NCBI GenBank assembly: GCA_023376005.1
Contig: CM042150.1
Coordinates: 71,150,187-71,214,186, forward strand
Direction: 5' to 3'
Origin: Doryteuthis pealeii
Taxonomy: Eukaryota > Mollusca > Cephalopoda > Myopsida > Loliginidae
Length of the DNA stretch: 64,000 nt
Shown here: one piece after another, positions 1 through 13,257 of the stretch
Position numbering within the stretch: position 1 is the first letter of the stretch
Layout: every line of letters starts with the position of its first letter
The notes under the pieces: model-generated
What the model was told of the DNA's origin: nothing
The model's input: only the letters and a program-made list of their open reading frames with translations
Databases searched by the model: none
Program-made: the position numbers and the translations under genes

Positions 1-1723
1 CTTACATGACACCTATCACTTAATATACTGCAAAGAAATAACAACATAATTTAGAGGAGAAAATCAGTTTTTACTTCCAAGAAGACATTATAGATTAAAA
101 TGATATGTGCATAACATTAAAAAATGACATAGATGTTAAGCAGTTTAGTAATTGCATCACAAACATTAAATGGTAAAGAAAGATGGTCTCCCCTGTTATA
201 TTAAATAATTTTACCTGTTGAATTAAAACTAACAAAAAAATTAAAATTAGATTAAATGCTAAATATGAAAGATACATCAGAAATAATCTGAAAAGTTCAA
301 GGGTAATACATAGATACAGGTCATGTAAATTTTAAATATTTCTTACCCAAATTATTTGGTATTTAAGTTGACTAATTAGAACTTAAATGCAATATATGAG
401 ATAGATAATAGTATGTATCAAAAGAATTGTTTTTTTACTACAAATCTTTACCCAGAAGTTTATTTCATTTCCACGTCTAAAGATTATCTATGACTCCACT
501 ATATTATTAATGTTATAGTCATTATGTACCATATCATATTACTAATACTATTCAGCTGTATCTTTTGTTTCAGGTGGATACAGGTATTAGGATTCTTGAA
601 ATTTAGAGATATTATCTCAAAGGTGCTGAAGCTGCTAACAGAACTCAGAAAAAAGAAGGACATTTTTGTGCATCCCAAGTAATTACATTTCCATATGAAT
701 TTATCTATTTCACTGACATATTGATTAAATGCTGCAGGAGTTTTGCATTTATCACTCAATGCTGCATTGCACAAAAATTCTCTTCAAATCATTTAACTTA
801 CTTTTCTTTCATGTGGGGATATTTCACAAATGATCATCAGTAAATTCTTTTTTTCTTTTTTTTTTTCTTTAACAATTTAACAAAATTTCTTGAATATCCA
901 GCAAAAATATTTGTTTTCTTCAAAGAAAATAATAGACTTTAAGAAACCAATTTTGAATTTGATGTAAGACTTTAGATAAAAAAAAACAAGCCATGTTTTT
1001 TCAATGTCTGGACATTTCTTGTTTTCCTGAACACACTTAAAAATGTAAGATCAGAATATAAGGCAAGATAATTTTATTTAAATTCAAGGTAAATCATTCA
1101 GTGTCTGAAATAAGAAATTTGTGACAGCTTATAGAATTAATAAAACCTTTTATTTTCTTTAAAAAATTTTTTATTAGAAATAAAAGATAATTTTCCTCAC
1201 ACTGATAGGATACCAAAGATTTACTGTGGATTATGGATTTAATTAATCTTTTTTTAAACAACTCATTTTCTGACAATTTTAAATATGCATCCACCAATAT
1301 TGTGTGCAAATTCAGGCTGCATATAACATTTTTTCTGATTCTTTTTACAATATATCATACTACAAATAAACTTGAGTGAAAACATGACTTAACTAACAAT
1401 TCAGGAAAAAAATTTCAAAATATTGTTAAATTCTAAGGAAAGTAAAATATATGATAAATCATTTAAAAGGATTAATGAATTTTCAAGGTGTGTTTAGTTA
1501 AATGACTTTTGACATGAAATATAGACACTCACCATGAAAAAAAAATTAAATTATAAGTAAATTGTTCAGTACTTTCATGATAAAAATTCCAGAATGTAAC
1601 TGTCAAAATTTGAAGAGCTAAATTTTAGGCCCAAAATTGGCATCATTGTATACATGAATAATAATTTTGTAAGGTTGAAAATCAAACATAATAGGAAGGA
1701 CTATTAATGAGCATGAATCAAGG
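1..1723. other. AT-rich sequence without recognised gene
   Basis: The stretch is AT-rich with short poly-A and poly-T runs. Open frames are all below about 90 codons and show no recognisable domain, and I see no repeat family signature. It is probably intergenic or intronic DNA. Confidence 0.5.
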
Positions 1724-1778
1724 AAGGAATAACATAATATTCATGTATAAATTATACATGAATATTATGTTATTCCTT
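1724..1778. repeat. Perfect short palindrome (27-bp arms)
   Basis: AAGGAATAACATAATATTC and the bases that follow are repeated in reverse complement with almost no spacer, so the strand can fold into a hairpin with arms of about 27 bp. It could be the core of a very small fold-back element or a locally generated palindrome. No coding capacity. Confidence 0.8.
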
Positions 1779-2986
1779 TAAAGAAGATTTTTTTTTAAAT
1801 ATCTATTTTTATTTTTTAAGAATTTTGAAAACTTGTTTGTTTGTTTTTTTGCTAATTGTAAATTAAATAAAAATATTTTTGCATTTATCAATTTTGAATA
1901 TGTATTGTTTATTTCAAAGAATTTATTTTATGGATGAAATCAATGAATCTATTATTACTTAGAAGCTGCAGTACAATTATTAAAATATTCAAAGTATCAT
2001 ATCTAAGGCAAAATATAAAATTCCTATAAAAACACATAAATATCTGAATATGAATGAAACCTTAAATCTTAATTATATGCCAAAAGTAATTTTTTTGGCT
2101 TAAATTCTCCCCCTCCCCTAAAATAGAATAAAGTCAGACTTTTATAGAAAACGGTTAAGAAAAAGATTTAATCCAAGCATTGGTGCAAATACACAAATGT
2201 TCTGATTGAATTTTAATTTGTAGATTTTAAAATCATGGATTACAAATAACAAATCAAACAGATCTAAATACTTAATCATAAAATGTACAATACACTTATA
2301 TGAATTTGACACAATGTCACTTGGGATAAAATTTGGATCAAAACAGGTTTGACGGACAATCACCGTCTTAGGTAAACTTATTCATGACAATCACCAAAAT
2401 ACCAGACAACATCCAAAGTAACACTCTTCCCTCAATTACCAAAAGTACTGTATGCTCTCTTTATCATGTTTTCCTAAGATATATTCAGATGATTATAAAA
2501 ATGCTGGAGGGAGATATATTTGATGAAATAAGCAGAAACATTAGTACCAAGTAAATAGTTATTTGTATTTGGAGACTGGTATTCCTGTTTCTTTGAATGA
2601 ATAGGTGTCATTTTTTTTAATTTCAATAAACAAGAGTAATCATGTTTAAGGAAAGAGGGATATCAATCATTCGCTTCTCTACACCTTCAGAAGGAGTGAA
2701 GGAACATTTATCACTAGCTGACTACCCAGTGATTTAAGAAAAATGTTAGAAAAAAGATTTCAAAAGATGTATGTACCTCTAATCACCTATTAAGCTAAAA
2801 AATGCTTTTCAACTTTAGCCACATTCACATGATGCAATCTTGTAACATCTATCCACCTTCTGTTCAATAATATCAATGATAAGCCTCTTCTCTCACATCT
2901 GGTCTTTACTTTAAGCTGATGCTTAAAGAAGTCTGATTAGATCCTGAATTGGATATCTTGATCCTAAATGTACCATGACCAAACTC
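1779..2986. other. AT-rich sequence without recognised gene
   Basis: No recognisable coding domain or repeat family. The small open frame on the minus strand around 2142-2363 has no motif I know and I do not treat it as a gene. Confidence 0.5.
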
Positions 2987-3047
2987 TTTAGCCTATAAAA
3001 ATTTTTGTACTATTATTTCAAATAGTACAAAAATGTATAGGCTAAAG
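2987..3047. repeat. Short inverted repeat (about 25-bp arms)
   Basis: The arms are AGCCTATAAAAATTTTTGTA and its near-complement, around a spacer of about 6 bases. The single strand would form a stable hairpin. No neighbouring feature explains it. Confidence 0.75.
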
Positions 3048-5143
3048 AACCTCTACATCACTCATGGAGACTAAATAACTTACTAAATCTAGACTAATAA
3101 AAAAACTTTTCATTGATTTTTAGAAGCAGTCTTTAGAAACATCTTCATTTGAAGAATGAAATACAAAAATAAAGCTCATTAAGAGGAGTATTATATTACC
3201 ATAAAAGGTACTCTTCCATCCAACTCCCCTTAGATCTGTCTGCTATGTTCATCACCTGATGATGCACACAAAAATGGAGTGAAATCAGATCCTTTTGAAA
3301 TTTCCTGTTCTATCAAGTTTGTCTGCCTTCATCTGTTGAGTCACTCCTGGGAAAATAGAATATGAGTCTAGACCCATTCAGTCTTGAGCTCCCTGACAGA
3401 AGTCAGGTTTTGAATTCTATATACACTGTATTTGTATTGCATTCATTCAAAATAAAAATCATGCAAATGAGCTTGAAAGATCTGGACAATTAATTAGGGT
3501 TGAGATTAAATAAAATAAGATTGTCAGTTTGAACAGAAGGAAAAAATCTAGAGCCTTTCTGACCTCTTGAGACTTCAACTGTTTCAATTGAACTCTGGGA
3601 GTTTTATTTAAACCTGTCTCCACCTGGAGAAAAATGGCTTAAATACTGTTTATCCCTAAAGATTAAAACAAACTTCCAACTTTTAATCTTTGATTCTCCT
3701 ACTAAATGAATGTATTGCCATTTCTTATGCAAGGGTCTCTTGGTTAATAGAAATGTTTGTTGCTCCCATTGTTTCAAAAGGGATTGTTATATGTGGAGAT
3801 CAAGATGTCACTCAATTTTGATACAACTGATTGATTTTATAAGTTAAAACATTGTTCATTCATTCATTTACAGACAGAACTAGAGTGTCAAACTCTTTTC
3901 AGATCAGCTGATTTTTCTCTTTTCAATGACTTCTTACTTCTTCTCTTTTGACAGCATAAAAGCTTTTCTTTCAGACTTGTCAAAAAGTTTTCTTTGCATT
4001 TTTAATGATTCTTCAAGACATTACCAAAATGGCATCCATCTTTGTTTTTAACTATTTCTTCTGTTTTGTTTGTGTTCTTGTGGCTTTTATGTGGAGTCAG
4101 TTGTCTAATAATATATTATTCTATCACCCTTTTTTCTTTTATTGATCAGAGCACTGATTCTATATATATTCCATTTTAGGGTTAACATGATAAGTAAAGC
4201 ATTTTTCATTCATTCATATATTTATTCAGGGAACTTTTTGTTTATTGATTTTGGAAATATCAATTATTTCTATTTTTAGAATTTCTTTTTTTTTTAGATG
4301 ATACACTCTTGGTTGTTTTTACTGACCTTTGCTGATGGGAAGATGAGTCTTATTCCTTTTTAATCACCAACTGTCCACCATATTGGCTTGGCTGATTTAT
4401 GTTTGAAATAGAAACTGTAAAAATAAAATAAAAAGCAAGTTATTCAATCTTTTCTTTTGACACATAATAAATTTAAGCCCATTGTGTGTGCCACAAAAGA
4501 TGATTGATAGATATAAACATAGTCAGACGAGTAGATTGATAGTTAATAGGCTTGTTCTTTTTATGTCATTAAAAGTGATTAGTTCTAACTTCATTTAAAA
4601 AGACATTTTTTATCATATTGTGACAACTGTTAGCATTTATCTTAAAAAATCTAAAAACTGATATATCATTTAAGAAATGGAACAGACATTTCACATTGTT
4701 CCTCCATCATTTCCTTCTCAACCATTTAGCAATATTGTAATTGTTCATTATTATTTAAACTTTTGACTTGTAACAAAGATTCCATTTCATAATATTTTAC
4801 TCTAAATAGATATTACTATAATTCACCAAATATCTTTTTGTCCATCTACTTGCCAAGGATAATTAGAGCTATGTCCATCAACATTTTTGTGGTTACTAAT
4901 GAGACCCAGGAGCATGTTTTTTTTTTTTTCAAAGAAAGAGATTCTACTTATACATTAAATAATTTTGATTGCAACACTTAATCTCACTACAGAATAATGA
5001 GACATTTTATTGTTATGGTAATACAAAGCATTTCTCAACCTGCTGTAAATGTATTTAATAATTCTATAGAAATTCAAATGACCATGTTATTTTCAAAGAC
5101 AACATCAAAATATACTTCACTACTTAATATCACTCTGCACCCT
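3048..5143. other. AT-rich sequence without recognised gene
   Basis: Two kilobases of AT-rich DNA with homopolymer runs (for example poly-T near 4918-4930). I see no domain-bearing frame and no repeat structure. Confidence 0.5.
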
Positions 5144-5245
5144 TCTCTCTCTCTCTCTCTCGATACACACAGACACACAGACAGACACACAGACAGACAC
5201 ACACACACACACACACATATATAGAATAAGGTAAAAGTAAGAGGG

Positions 5246-5318
<73 letters not shown>
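5144..5318. repeat. Compound microsatellite CT / CA-CAGA / TA / GA
   Basis: A (CT)n run is followed by (CA)n interrupted by CAGA units, about 30 bases of ordinary sequence, then (TA)n from about 5249 and (GA)n to 5318. These runs create low-complexity open frames on both strands (poly-SL, poly-YI, poly-TH), which are artefacts. Confidence 0.95.
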
Positions 5319-5320
<2 letters not shown>

Positions 5321-6806
5321 ACTCTTTTGCATTTATCTTCTTTCTTTTTTGTTTCCCTCTCTCACTATAATTTTGTCTTCTTCCTTCTCTGTGTCCCTTT
5401 GTTTTCTTTTTCAAATTCTCTTTCCAACTTATTTTCTTTTCAATTTCTTCTTCTCATGTTTTTTTTCTTCTTTTTTCTGTTATTTGGAAGCATTTCAGTT
5501 GAGTGTGCATTCCTAACTCACCAACATGACTGATGTTATTATCTCAAACCCATAGACAAACAAAAATGCTCATATATAATGCTATCATAAATGATAAGTA
5601 TGACAGTATGATTTCATAATGACCAATCTTTCTTAATATTGTCTTGTATTAAACTAATAAAGTTATTATATGACCCATTCTCTAATATGATTCTCACCTG
5701 TACAGTATATTAAATAAAAACAGGTCAAAATCTGAGGTATCATAAAGACCTTTCTTTCTTATATATTTCATAAATATGAAACTAGTGTTGGACTACCAAT
5801 GACTTGTAGTCTCTCACAAATTATGAAGATAACCTAAATTGTGCATGCACATAAGCCAAATGGCCTCTTTTCTAACCTAAAGAGCACTTAGTAGATTACC
5901 AATTGACCTTTGAAGACAGCACCATTCCTATCCGTTTCATGGCTCTAACACCTAAAACAGTAAAATAACCTTTTATTTCATATTTGGAGAAATCAATTGT
6001 CTCTTTTTATCTGGCCTGTCTCAAATTTTACTCTCTTTCTCCCTCCCTCTCTTTTTCAGAAAGAAATTGGAAATTAAATATTGTTAAAACTTACATGACA
6101 TCTCATTGAACCATGTTTCATTGAAAAAGTCAGTAATGACCCAATTACCCCCACCCCTTTGCTAATTCAAAAATATATTGGTCCAATTATTGAAATCTGG
6201 ATAGAATTATTCACTTGCCAATATATTCATTAGTGTTATTGTTTGTAACAACTCATCATAGAAAGTAGGTTTCAAATGCATCCTCTTAAAAAGGTGATAA
6301 ATTTTTAAAACATTTTTCTTGGTATGTATCCAATATTGTTTAGTGACAGAAAAGTCCCAATAAAAAGATAAAAAGAGATTTTAGTTTTCTTATTTTAATT
6401 TTCATGAAAGTCTCAGCAACCTCCAAATAAACTGAATTGTTCTGCTTTTCTGATTTGTTTCTATTTATTGGCAAAAATTCAAACAAAACTTTCCAAGATT
6501 TACAAACACTTTAAATGAGGAATATTCTTTATTGACACATTTAAAATATTACTAAAATATTTTTATATATAATTAAAAAAAAGATCATGCACAAAAATAG
6601 AACTTTTATATTTGTCCGATCTTTTATATGTTGCTGTAAAAATATCCATTAAGCTTTCCCTTTTACAATGGGATTCTTAATTAGACTCCAAAAGATTGTT
6701 TTAAATTTGTTTACACTCTTTGCATATAAAGGACTTTCCTATTTGAAAATATATTCTATCTATTTATTAATGCTTACCTCTGCTACCAATTTTTAATGTC
6801 TGAGTC

Positions 6807-6808
<2 letters not shown>
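5319..6808. other. AT-rich sequence without recognised gene
   Basis: A pyrimidine-rich stretch follows the microsatellite to about 5480, then generic AT-rich sequence. The small Phe/Leu-rich frame at 5327-5533 is compositional. Confidence 0.5.

Positions 6809-6864
<56 letters not shown>
6809..6864. repeat. (TA)n microsatellite
   Basis: An uninterrupted TA dinucleotide tract of about 56 bases. Confidence 0.97.
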
Positions 6865-6866
<2 letters not shown>

Positions 6867-7715
6867 TCTGTTTGGAATGAATGGACATTTTTGTACATGC
6901 ATAGATTGAAACTGTCCTATTGTGTTAGTCAATTAGCAATAAGATACAACTGAGTATGGTTGTGTACAGTGTGACATTCACAATGACTAAATAAATAGAT
7001 TTTTTAAAATGTCATTTGTTTGTTTTTTTGACAAAACACCACCATACTCAGGTGTTTCATCTACTCCATCCCCATTATAGTTCTTATTTAGCTTCCTTTG
7101 ATTTCTCAAAGTTAAATTACCAATGAAACACTGGATGAGATTAAAGAGAACATACCAAAGTAGCTGATGCTAATCATAAAAAAGGACTTTGAAAATGATG
7201 ATTGGTAAAATCACTAAAGTCACAAAGAAAATACTTTTAAAAAGTCTAACGAGCCATTGCCCTTGGTTATTTTATGATTAATATGTCTCTTTACTTTCTG
7301 AGCAGATCTTGTATATATGTATATAGCCCCCCCCCCCCAATTTAAAAAAAAAAATTTTTTATGTTGATAATTCCTTATGTTCGTATGCTTCCAAACTAAA
7401 AAGTAATTGTTTGAAGAAGGGTAAATGAAAGTTTTATCTAGAATATGTAAATTCACCATGTATAAATTACTTTACTTCAAAATATTTTATCAGTTGAAAT
7501 ATTCAAAACTTGATTAAATATTAATAAATGGAAAGTCTTTTCCTTCAATGTTTATAGGTTCCATTTTCACTTTATCTGATATTTGTTATGACAAATTTCA
7601 GAATGATATTCAAGAAAAACATTAGATACACAAATAACATAATGCAATTATTGGTTGAAAATAGATTTTGATGTCAAAACATAAATTTCTACATGAAAAA
7701 GAAATTCAAAGTATC

Positions 7716-7717
<2 letters not shown>
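6865..7717. other. AT-rich sequence without recognised gene
   Basis: Contains a poly-C run at 7327-7338 next to a poly-A tract. No recognisable coding or repeat family signal. Confidence 0.5.
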
Positions 7718-7792
<75 letters not shown>

Positions 7793-7813
7793 GACAGACA
7801 GACAGACAGACAG
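7718..7813. repeat. (CA)n plus (CAGA)n microsatellite
   Basis: About 70 bases of CA repeat with one CATA interruption, running directly into a CAGA tetranucleotide tract. It produces an artefactual Val/Cys-rich minus-strand frame. Confidence 0.97.
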
Positions 7814-8159
7814 TGAAAAATAAACCTAATAAAATGAAGGCATTTTTGCATTTTAGCTAACAGAACTTATTTGCTAGTCTTCAGATATGTCTGGCTGTCA
7901 GCTCTAAATTATTGGCTAAATACTTTGTCATATTGGAAGACCCTCAAATTGGAAGATAATGGATGAATATTATATTATCCACTCAAAAGCTAAACTGATA
8001 AAGTTTCAGTTGCAGAGAACTTTGTAAATCAGACAGTGTATATCAATAACTTGAAAGAGATGACCAGACATTTTGATGTAAAGGTTGATATATACATAAT
8101 AGACTCTGTTAGATTTTACCAACTAAAATAGTTCCTTCAGCTTGTAAGGTTAATGCCTA
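7814..8159. other. AT-rich sequence without recognised gene
   Basis: No coding or repeat signal seen. Confidence 0.5.
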
Positions 8160-8352
8160 TGTCGTGTTACCAGAACTACATGATAACATTAGTACGCGAT
8201 GACCACTGGCGCCATGAGAATTGGCATGTATTTCGTTTTCCTTTTGTTTCCTTGTACCATTCTGTTTTCCGTGAAGTAAAGCAACGTGTAAGCACGTGTA
8301 TTTTGTACCTCCATTAAAATACGTCTTATGTTCTCATTCTACTAACACTATG
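8160..8352. mobile_element. Possible solo LTR or other high-GC repeat insertion
   Basis: This patch is clearly less AT-rich than its surroundings and starts with TGTCGTGTTA. It carries an AATAAA-like ATTAAAATA before a T/C-rich end at CTAACACTA, giving weakly inverted ends. That layout resembles a short LTR. There is no second copy in the window and no clear target duplication, so the assignment is tentative. It could equally be part of a SINE or unique sequence. Confidence 0.25.
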
Positions 8353-8687
8353 AGTCAACTAACCCACACCACTGCAAGTTGTAAGAGACCTTTAAGCTCA
8401 ACAGACTCAGAGGAAGGTTTTTTATAAGGTCTACTTATTATAAGTAGAAGGGATTTATTTGACATTAGCTATGGAGTTTTCACATTTTACCCAGTAGAGA
8501 TTGGTACTCCAACTAGTATAAAATAAAAAGAACTAATTTTGTAAACATGTTTGTAGATCATCAATATTTGATTAAAAAATATGTGAAAGATTTCAATGTT
8601 TATTTGTAATACCCTGAGGATAGGAATAAAAATTTGAAATATCAACAAAATTCACCACCCTTATTAATCAAATATTGATCATGAGTT

Positions 8688-8692
<5 letters not shown>
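8353..8692. other. AT-rich sequence without recognised gene
   Basis: Includes a short TATAAGTAGA-type self-complementary patch near 8420-8450 and nothing else recognisable. Confidence 0.45.

Positions 8693-8746
<54 letters not shown>
8693..8746. repeat. (TA)n microsatellite
   Basis: A TA tract with one phase break near 8720. Confidence 0.97.
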
Positions 8747-10177
8747 GTGGTAAAAGTTTTGATTTGAAGCATAGATCTATATCATACTGATTCAATCTTT
8801 GTATGTATGTTATTGTAACACAGCAAAAGTGGGGGGAATAGCATTGTGAATTTTTTTGTACAATAGTGTAAAAATGTACTTAGAGAATAAAACAATTTAC
8901 AATCCAATTTATAACTTATAATAATAGTGCTCCTACTCCCCCAGTCATTATATTTTCTCATGGACAATAACTGTTAACTGAGTACTTCTCCCTATTTATT
9001 TATGTACAGTTGATAAAAATATAAATTTTATAAATATTGACATTGAGTTTAATGCTTGGCACAGGCATTGTTTAATAAGTGAATAATGAAAACAAAAAAT
9101 TGATTTATGCAGATCAATTTCAAAATTACCCCAAAAGAATGAAGGAAGACCTTTTTTTTAATAAGATCAAATGTATCTAATTATGCATTAAATAGTGTTT
9201 ATCAATGTAAAAAATATAACTAAAATGAAATATTGAGCACTGAAAAATAATCCTATCAACTGCTACAAAGTTAATAATCAAACTGATCCTGAAACAAGTG
9301 AGAAAATGAATAGAGAGAGAGAGAAAAAAAAAAAAATCCAATAGTATTTTTTGCATAAATTTCTTTGTCGTTTATTTTCTTATTCAACTGTGAAAATGCA
9401 GAAAATGTAGAAAAAAGATTAACAAGTATTGTTGTTAATCTTGTTGCATAATTTCTAGCTGATCTGATAAATTAGAAACTATGAGACAAATATGGCTGTT
9501 AAAGTGTCATTTCTATTGATTAACCAGATGCTTCGTTTATCAGCTAAATATGCAGATTTCTCTACTCCAAAAAAGATGAATAGTGATGCAGCAGTAACGT
9601 CGACACCCCTCCACCTCTTCTTTATCATCATCATCATATTTAACTGCAGAAGCTATTGATACATGATAAGTGAATCTATTATAGCTGTTGCCTGACTGGC
9701 TAAAAAGCTGGCACAGGTCTCAGCTAAGTTATATATATTTTTTCTGTGTTTGAGGAGAAAGGCAATATCACAAATATTTATATGTTATCATTTGAAGGAA
9801 AGAAAATAAACAAATTAATATTTTAATATTTCAGTTATAAGAAAAATAAGAATTATTCAAGTTATTTTCATCCTTATTAATCAAAGATATTTTTATATCC
9901 AGCTAAGATATTGTGTCTTAGTAATGTGAAGAGAAAACAAGATCACATGATATTTTCATGTTGAAATACTTTTTTAAAGTATTATAAGAGAAAAAAAAAG
10001 AAAAACAATAAAAGAAAAAATTTTTTTTTTAAAAGAGAAGATACTCCATGGAAAAAAGCTATTTCTGGTTAGTATTGTCCAGTAAGTATGTATTGTCTTA
10101 CACACACATTTTCTACTTACCTTCATGGAGTGGTTATGCAGCTGATTTCACTGGCTATTTGATATATTTGTATTTGT
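8747..10177. other. AT-rich sequence without recognised gene
   Basis: Contains a short GA run (9312-9324), a TCATCATCATCAT patch (about 9625) and mixed poly-A/poly-T near 9990-10030. No coding domain is visible. Confidence 0.5.
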
Positions 10178-10473
10178 AAACAACAGTCTCATTTTGTTTT
10201 TTATTTCAATCTCACCCTCTTTTTATATCTATCTACCTAACCTGCTCATTTAATTCACATCCAGATTGTTGCTTTGGTACCAGTTGTTAAATATTTGAGT
10301 CCTGCTAATGATAACAATTTCTTAAGCAGGCTGTTTTTTTTTTTCTTGTTTTTTTTTTTGGTGGGGGGGGGAGATTTCATTATACACAAAAGTGTATAAT
10401 GTATTTCTCTGTTTATATACTTATAATATCTGCAATAGATTTAGATTTTCTTATATAGTTATTTTCAGTTTTA

Positions 10474-10518
<45 letters not shown>

Positions 10519-10620
10519 TGTGTGTGTGTGTGTGTGTAATCAGGGTTGGCCTTAGGAGCTGTTAGGCCCAGTTGAAAGCATTCTTTACAGAACCCCAAGC
10601 ACTCAACCAAGGGCTGTAGA
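10178..10620. repeat. Interspersed repeat, copy 1 of a 440-bp duplicated block
   Basis: Starts ACAACAGTCTCATTTTG and runs to GGGCTGTAGAATT. The first 300 bases are nearly identical to 13258-13530, and the last 110 bases (from the GT microsatellite through the TTGGCCTTAGGAGCTGTT motif) match 14459-14570. Here the two halves are joined through an AT/GT microsatellite. In the second copy about 0.9 kb lies between them. No coding capacity is recognised. Confidence 0.85.
10480..10537. repeat. (AT)n-(GT)n microsatellite
   Basis: An AT tract of about 36 bases runs directly into a GT tract of about 22 bases, inside the duplicated block. Confidence 0.96.
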
Positions 10621-11386
10621 ATTGAATTTTTAGATTCCTATTATTAACAAATTATATCATTATTATTAAAATTATATTCTTTTTATATTTTTTGTATTTT
10701 ATATAACTATCAAAACAGGTTAGAAATTATTTTTAAAAATAGAAAAAATTGAAGTATAGAAATTATCAATATATTCATTTCTAAATAAATTGAAATTACT
10801 ATAATTAATGTTTTTAAAAATTATTATTTGGATATACAAATTACTAATATTAACCATAATTAAGGATATTATTTATTATTATACTAAAGCTGAGATTATC
10901 AACTTTCTTTTCCTAAAGGATTTTTTTTCTATTTATGTTATGGACACAATATTTATACTTAGATATTCCTTGGTTTTAGGACTACTCATTGTTTAAAAAA
11001 AAATCAGTTTAATTGGTTTTAATTAGCCATAATTAGCAATTAAGTCAACAACAGACTAATCCCTGTCTTATATTATATACAATTCTCTTCTTCCCCTGTA
11101 TATAGAGTTAACGTGAGTGGGAGAGTTAACGGGAGTAGTCGAGTTAACCGTAGTGGGAGGGCCCATACCAGGTAATAGTTTTATTACTAAAAAATCAGCA
11201 CTCAAACCCCCTCTATTTACCCCGTAACTATCTGTAGATTCGCCCCTTCCCTTTCTCCAGACCAGTTGTTTTGTTTTGATAAAACTGACTGCTCTCTCTC
11301 TCTCTCTCGCTCTCTCTCTCATAGTGATACTTATACTAATACTTAAAATTTATCAAAATTTTTATTTAAAAAATGTAAATAAAATT
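10621..11386. other. Sequence without recognised gene
   Basis: AT-rich up to about 11060. From 11090 to 11320 the sequence is richer in GC, with a GAGTTAACGGGAGTAG-type near-repeat of about 17 bp (three imperfect units, 11104-11156) and a CT run at 11293-11320. No protein domain is visible. Confidence 0.45.
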
Positions 11387-11900
11387 CGGATTGACTTCTG
11401 AAGACGGTCGGAAAATTAAAACGAAAGGTTTTTTGGTGGTCCCCAATAACAGTTTAACTACAGTCTATGAATTAACATTTTGCGAATTGGGCTACAGTTT
11501 TAGGGGATTAAAGTTGTTTTTAATTACGTATTGCTTAAAAGAAATAAACAGCAAAAAAAAACAAAAATAAAAAAAAACAAAAAACAAACAAATTACTATA
11601 CATTTAATGAATTAATGAATTATTGAATCTATTATTGAGACAGTTGTTTGTGTTAGTATTGTAATGTATAATTTCAATTAAACTTAGTTTAAAAAAATAT
11701 TTTCAACATTAAATGTATAGTAATTTAAGTTTGTTTATTTTTTAAAGCAATACGTAATTAAAATCAACCTTAATCCCCTAAAACTGTAGCCCAATTCGCA
11801 AAATGTTAATTCATAGACTGTAGTTAAACTGTTATTGGGGACCACCAAAAAACTTTCTGTTTTAATTTTCCAACCGTTTTAATAAGTCAGCCAAGATTCG
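11387..11900. mobile_element. Long fold-back (MITE-like) element
   Basis: Left arm 11387-11609 and right arm 11707-11900 are reverse complements with scattered mismatches and an extra A-rich patch in the left arm. A loop of about 97 bases separates them. Landmarks are GGTGGTCCCCAATAACAG on the left and CTGTTATTGGGGACCACC on the right. There is no open frame, so it would be a non-autonomous element or a folded genomic duplication. The transposase family is not identifiable from this copy. Confidence 0.85.
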
Positions 11901-12272
11901 TACACTAGGTGACTTAAAATTGTTTTCCTAGCTGTAAAAAAAATTAAATACAATTTATGTCATGTTTTAATATAGATTTTTTTTAAAAATTACTTTAATT
12001 ATTAATTTTTAAAACTTATAGAGTCAATAAATGTGTCATTTTTTTCAATAGGGAGGGAAGGGTAAAATTATTTTGTAAAATACAGATTTTACGTCATCTT
12101 AGACAACATTGATGTCCATGTTTACGATAAATTGGCATAAAATTGACTGAAAAATAGTTTAAAATGTATTAAAAATAAATTACATTATTGTGATTTTTTA
12201 ACAATCTAACCCAAGCTCAATGGGTGACCCAATGGGTCACATCTTTTCTTGTATATATATAAAAGTAAAGTC
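11901..12272. other. AT-rich sequence without recognised gene
   Basis: No coding or repeat family signal apart from a small AATGGGTGACCCAATGGGTCAC partial repeat near 12220-12240. Confidence 0.45.
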
Positions 12273-12482
12273 AGCGGGGTGGCCTAAAGTTGGTATCAGC
12301 CAGACATCGAGTGAGTCTATTCCCTTTTCACTAGTGCTAGACCAAGGATATTGTTTTTGCATCTGAGGGTAGAGTGTTCGGTTAGAAACCACAAGGTTCT
12401 TAGTTCGATACCGACCCTCGCCAACTCAGCGTATGAGTAGCACAGGGATCTGTGCGGTAAAGTAAGGAGCTGATGGTAGGTA
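12273..12482 (+). mobile_element. tRNA-derived SINE
   Basis: The segment contains a pol III-like box B (AGTTCGATACC) preceded by a box A-like GGGTAGAGTGTTCGG. The surrounding bases can form a partial cloverleaf (GAGGGT pairing with ACCCTC). A SINE-like body lies around it and a short TA run ends it. The head is too degenerate and the body too long for a working tRNA gene. It is most likely a SINE transcribed by RNA polymerase III and mobilised by LINE machinery. Confidence 0.55.
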
Positions 12483-13257
12483 TATATATATAATGAGACT
12501 AATAGTTAAGTTATTGAATAGAATGATTCTATAGATTTAAAAGCAATCTAATAGTGATAAAGTAAGTGTAATTAAAATCTGGTAAAGATTGTATAGTTTC
12601 ATTAAATAATGAAAAACGGTTTCTATTGAAGAATTGTTGACCTTTGGTCTTAATGATGATTGTTGGTTTAAAATATCTTTCAAATAATTCTTCTGTTTTC
12701 TTTTTTTCTTTTTCAAAGAGATATCATGTTTTATTTAAATTTACAATAGATGAATAGAAGTTGGAAAGTAAATTAATATTCATTTATCTTATTATTAATA
12801 AAACATTTTTCTTTAGTTTGGTAATTCTGAAAGATGAATATCTTCCGTCCATTTTATGTGCACAAGATGAATTTTGCTGTTTGAACCCTCACCCTAACCA
12901 GAAAAAAATCTGCATTTAGAAGAGTAGATGAATTCAAGGGAATGGGTACATAGGATTTTGTGAGTGTCATCCTCTTTATAAATAGGGATTTGTTTTTTAA
13001 ACTTATCTTTTATATGGTAATTATTTTAAATACCATATAAGAAGCTGGCCAGTAAAGGAAAAAATCCAAAGGATTTGTTGGAGAAAGAGGGACTTTTTTC
13101 ATTAACACAGAAGTCTGTTACCAAAATTAAAGTGTCTATTCCTTATAGTCAATTTTTAGTTAATCTGGATATTTATCACCAAAATTCCTTATTTAGATAT
13201 TTGCCTACTCATTTACCTTGATATGTGTATCATGTACATTTAGTGGATTTTGGATTG
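12483..13257. other. AT-rich sequence without recognised gene
   Basis: A short TATATA tail from the SINE, then AT-rich DNA. A small inverted pair (ATATGGTAATTATTTTAAATACCATAT, about 13012-13040) is present. No coding domain. Confidence 0.45.

Noticed and set aside
12360..12430. Functional tRNA gene
   Set aside because: Box B and a partial cloverleaf are present, but stems mismatch and the similarity continues into a SINE-like body. Better explained as a tRNA-derived SINE head.
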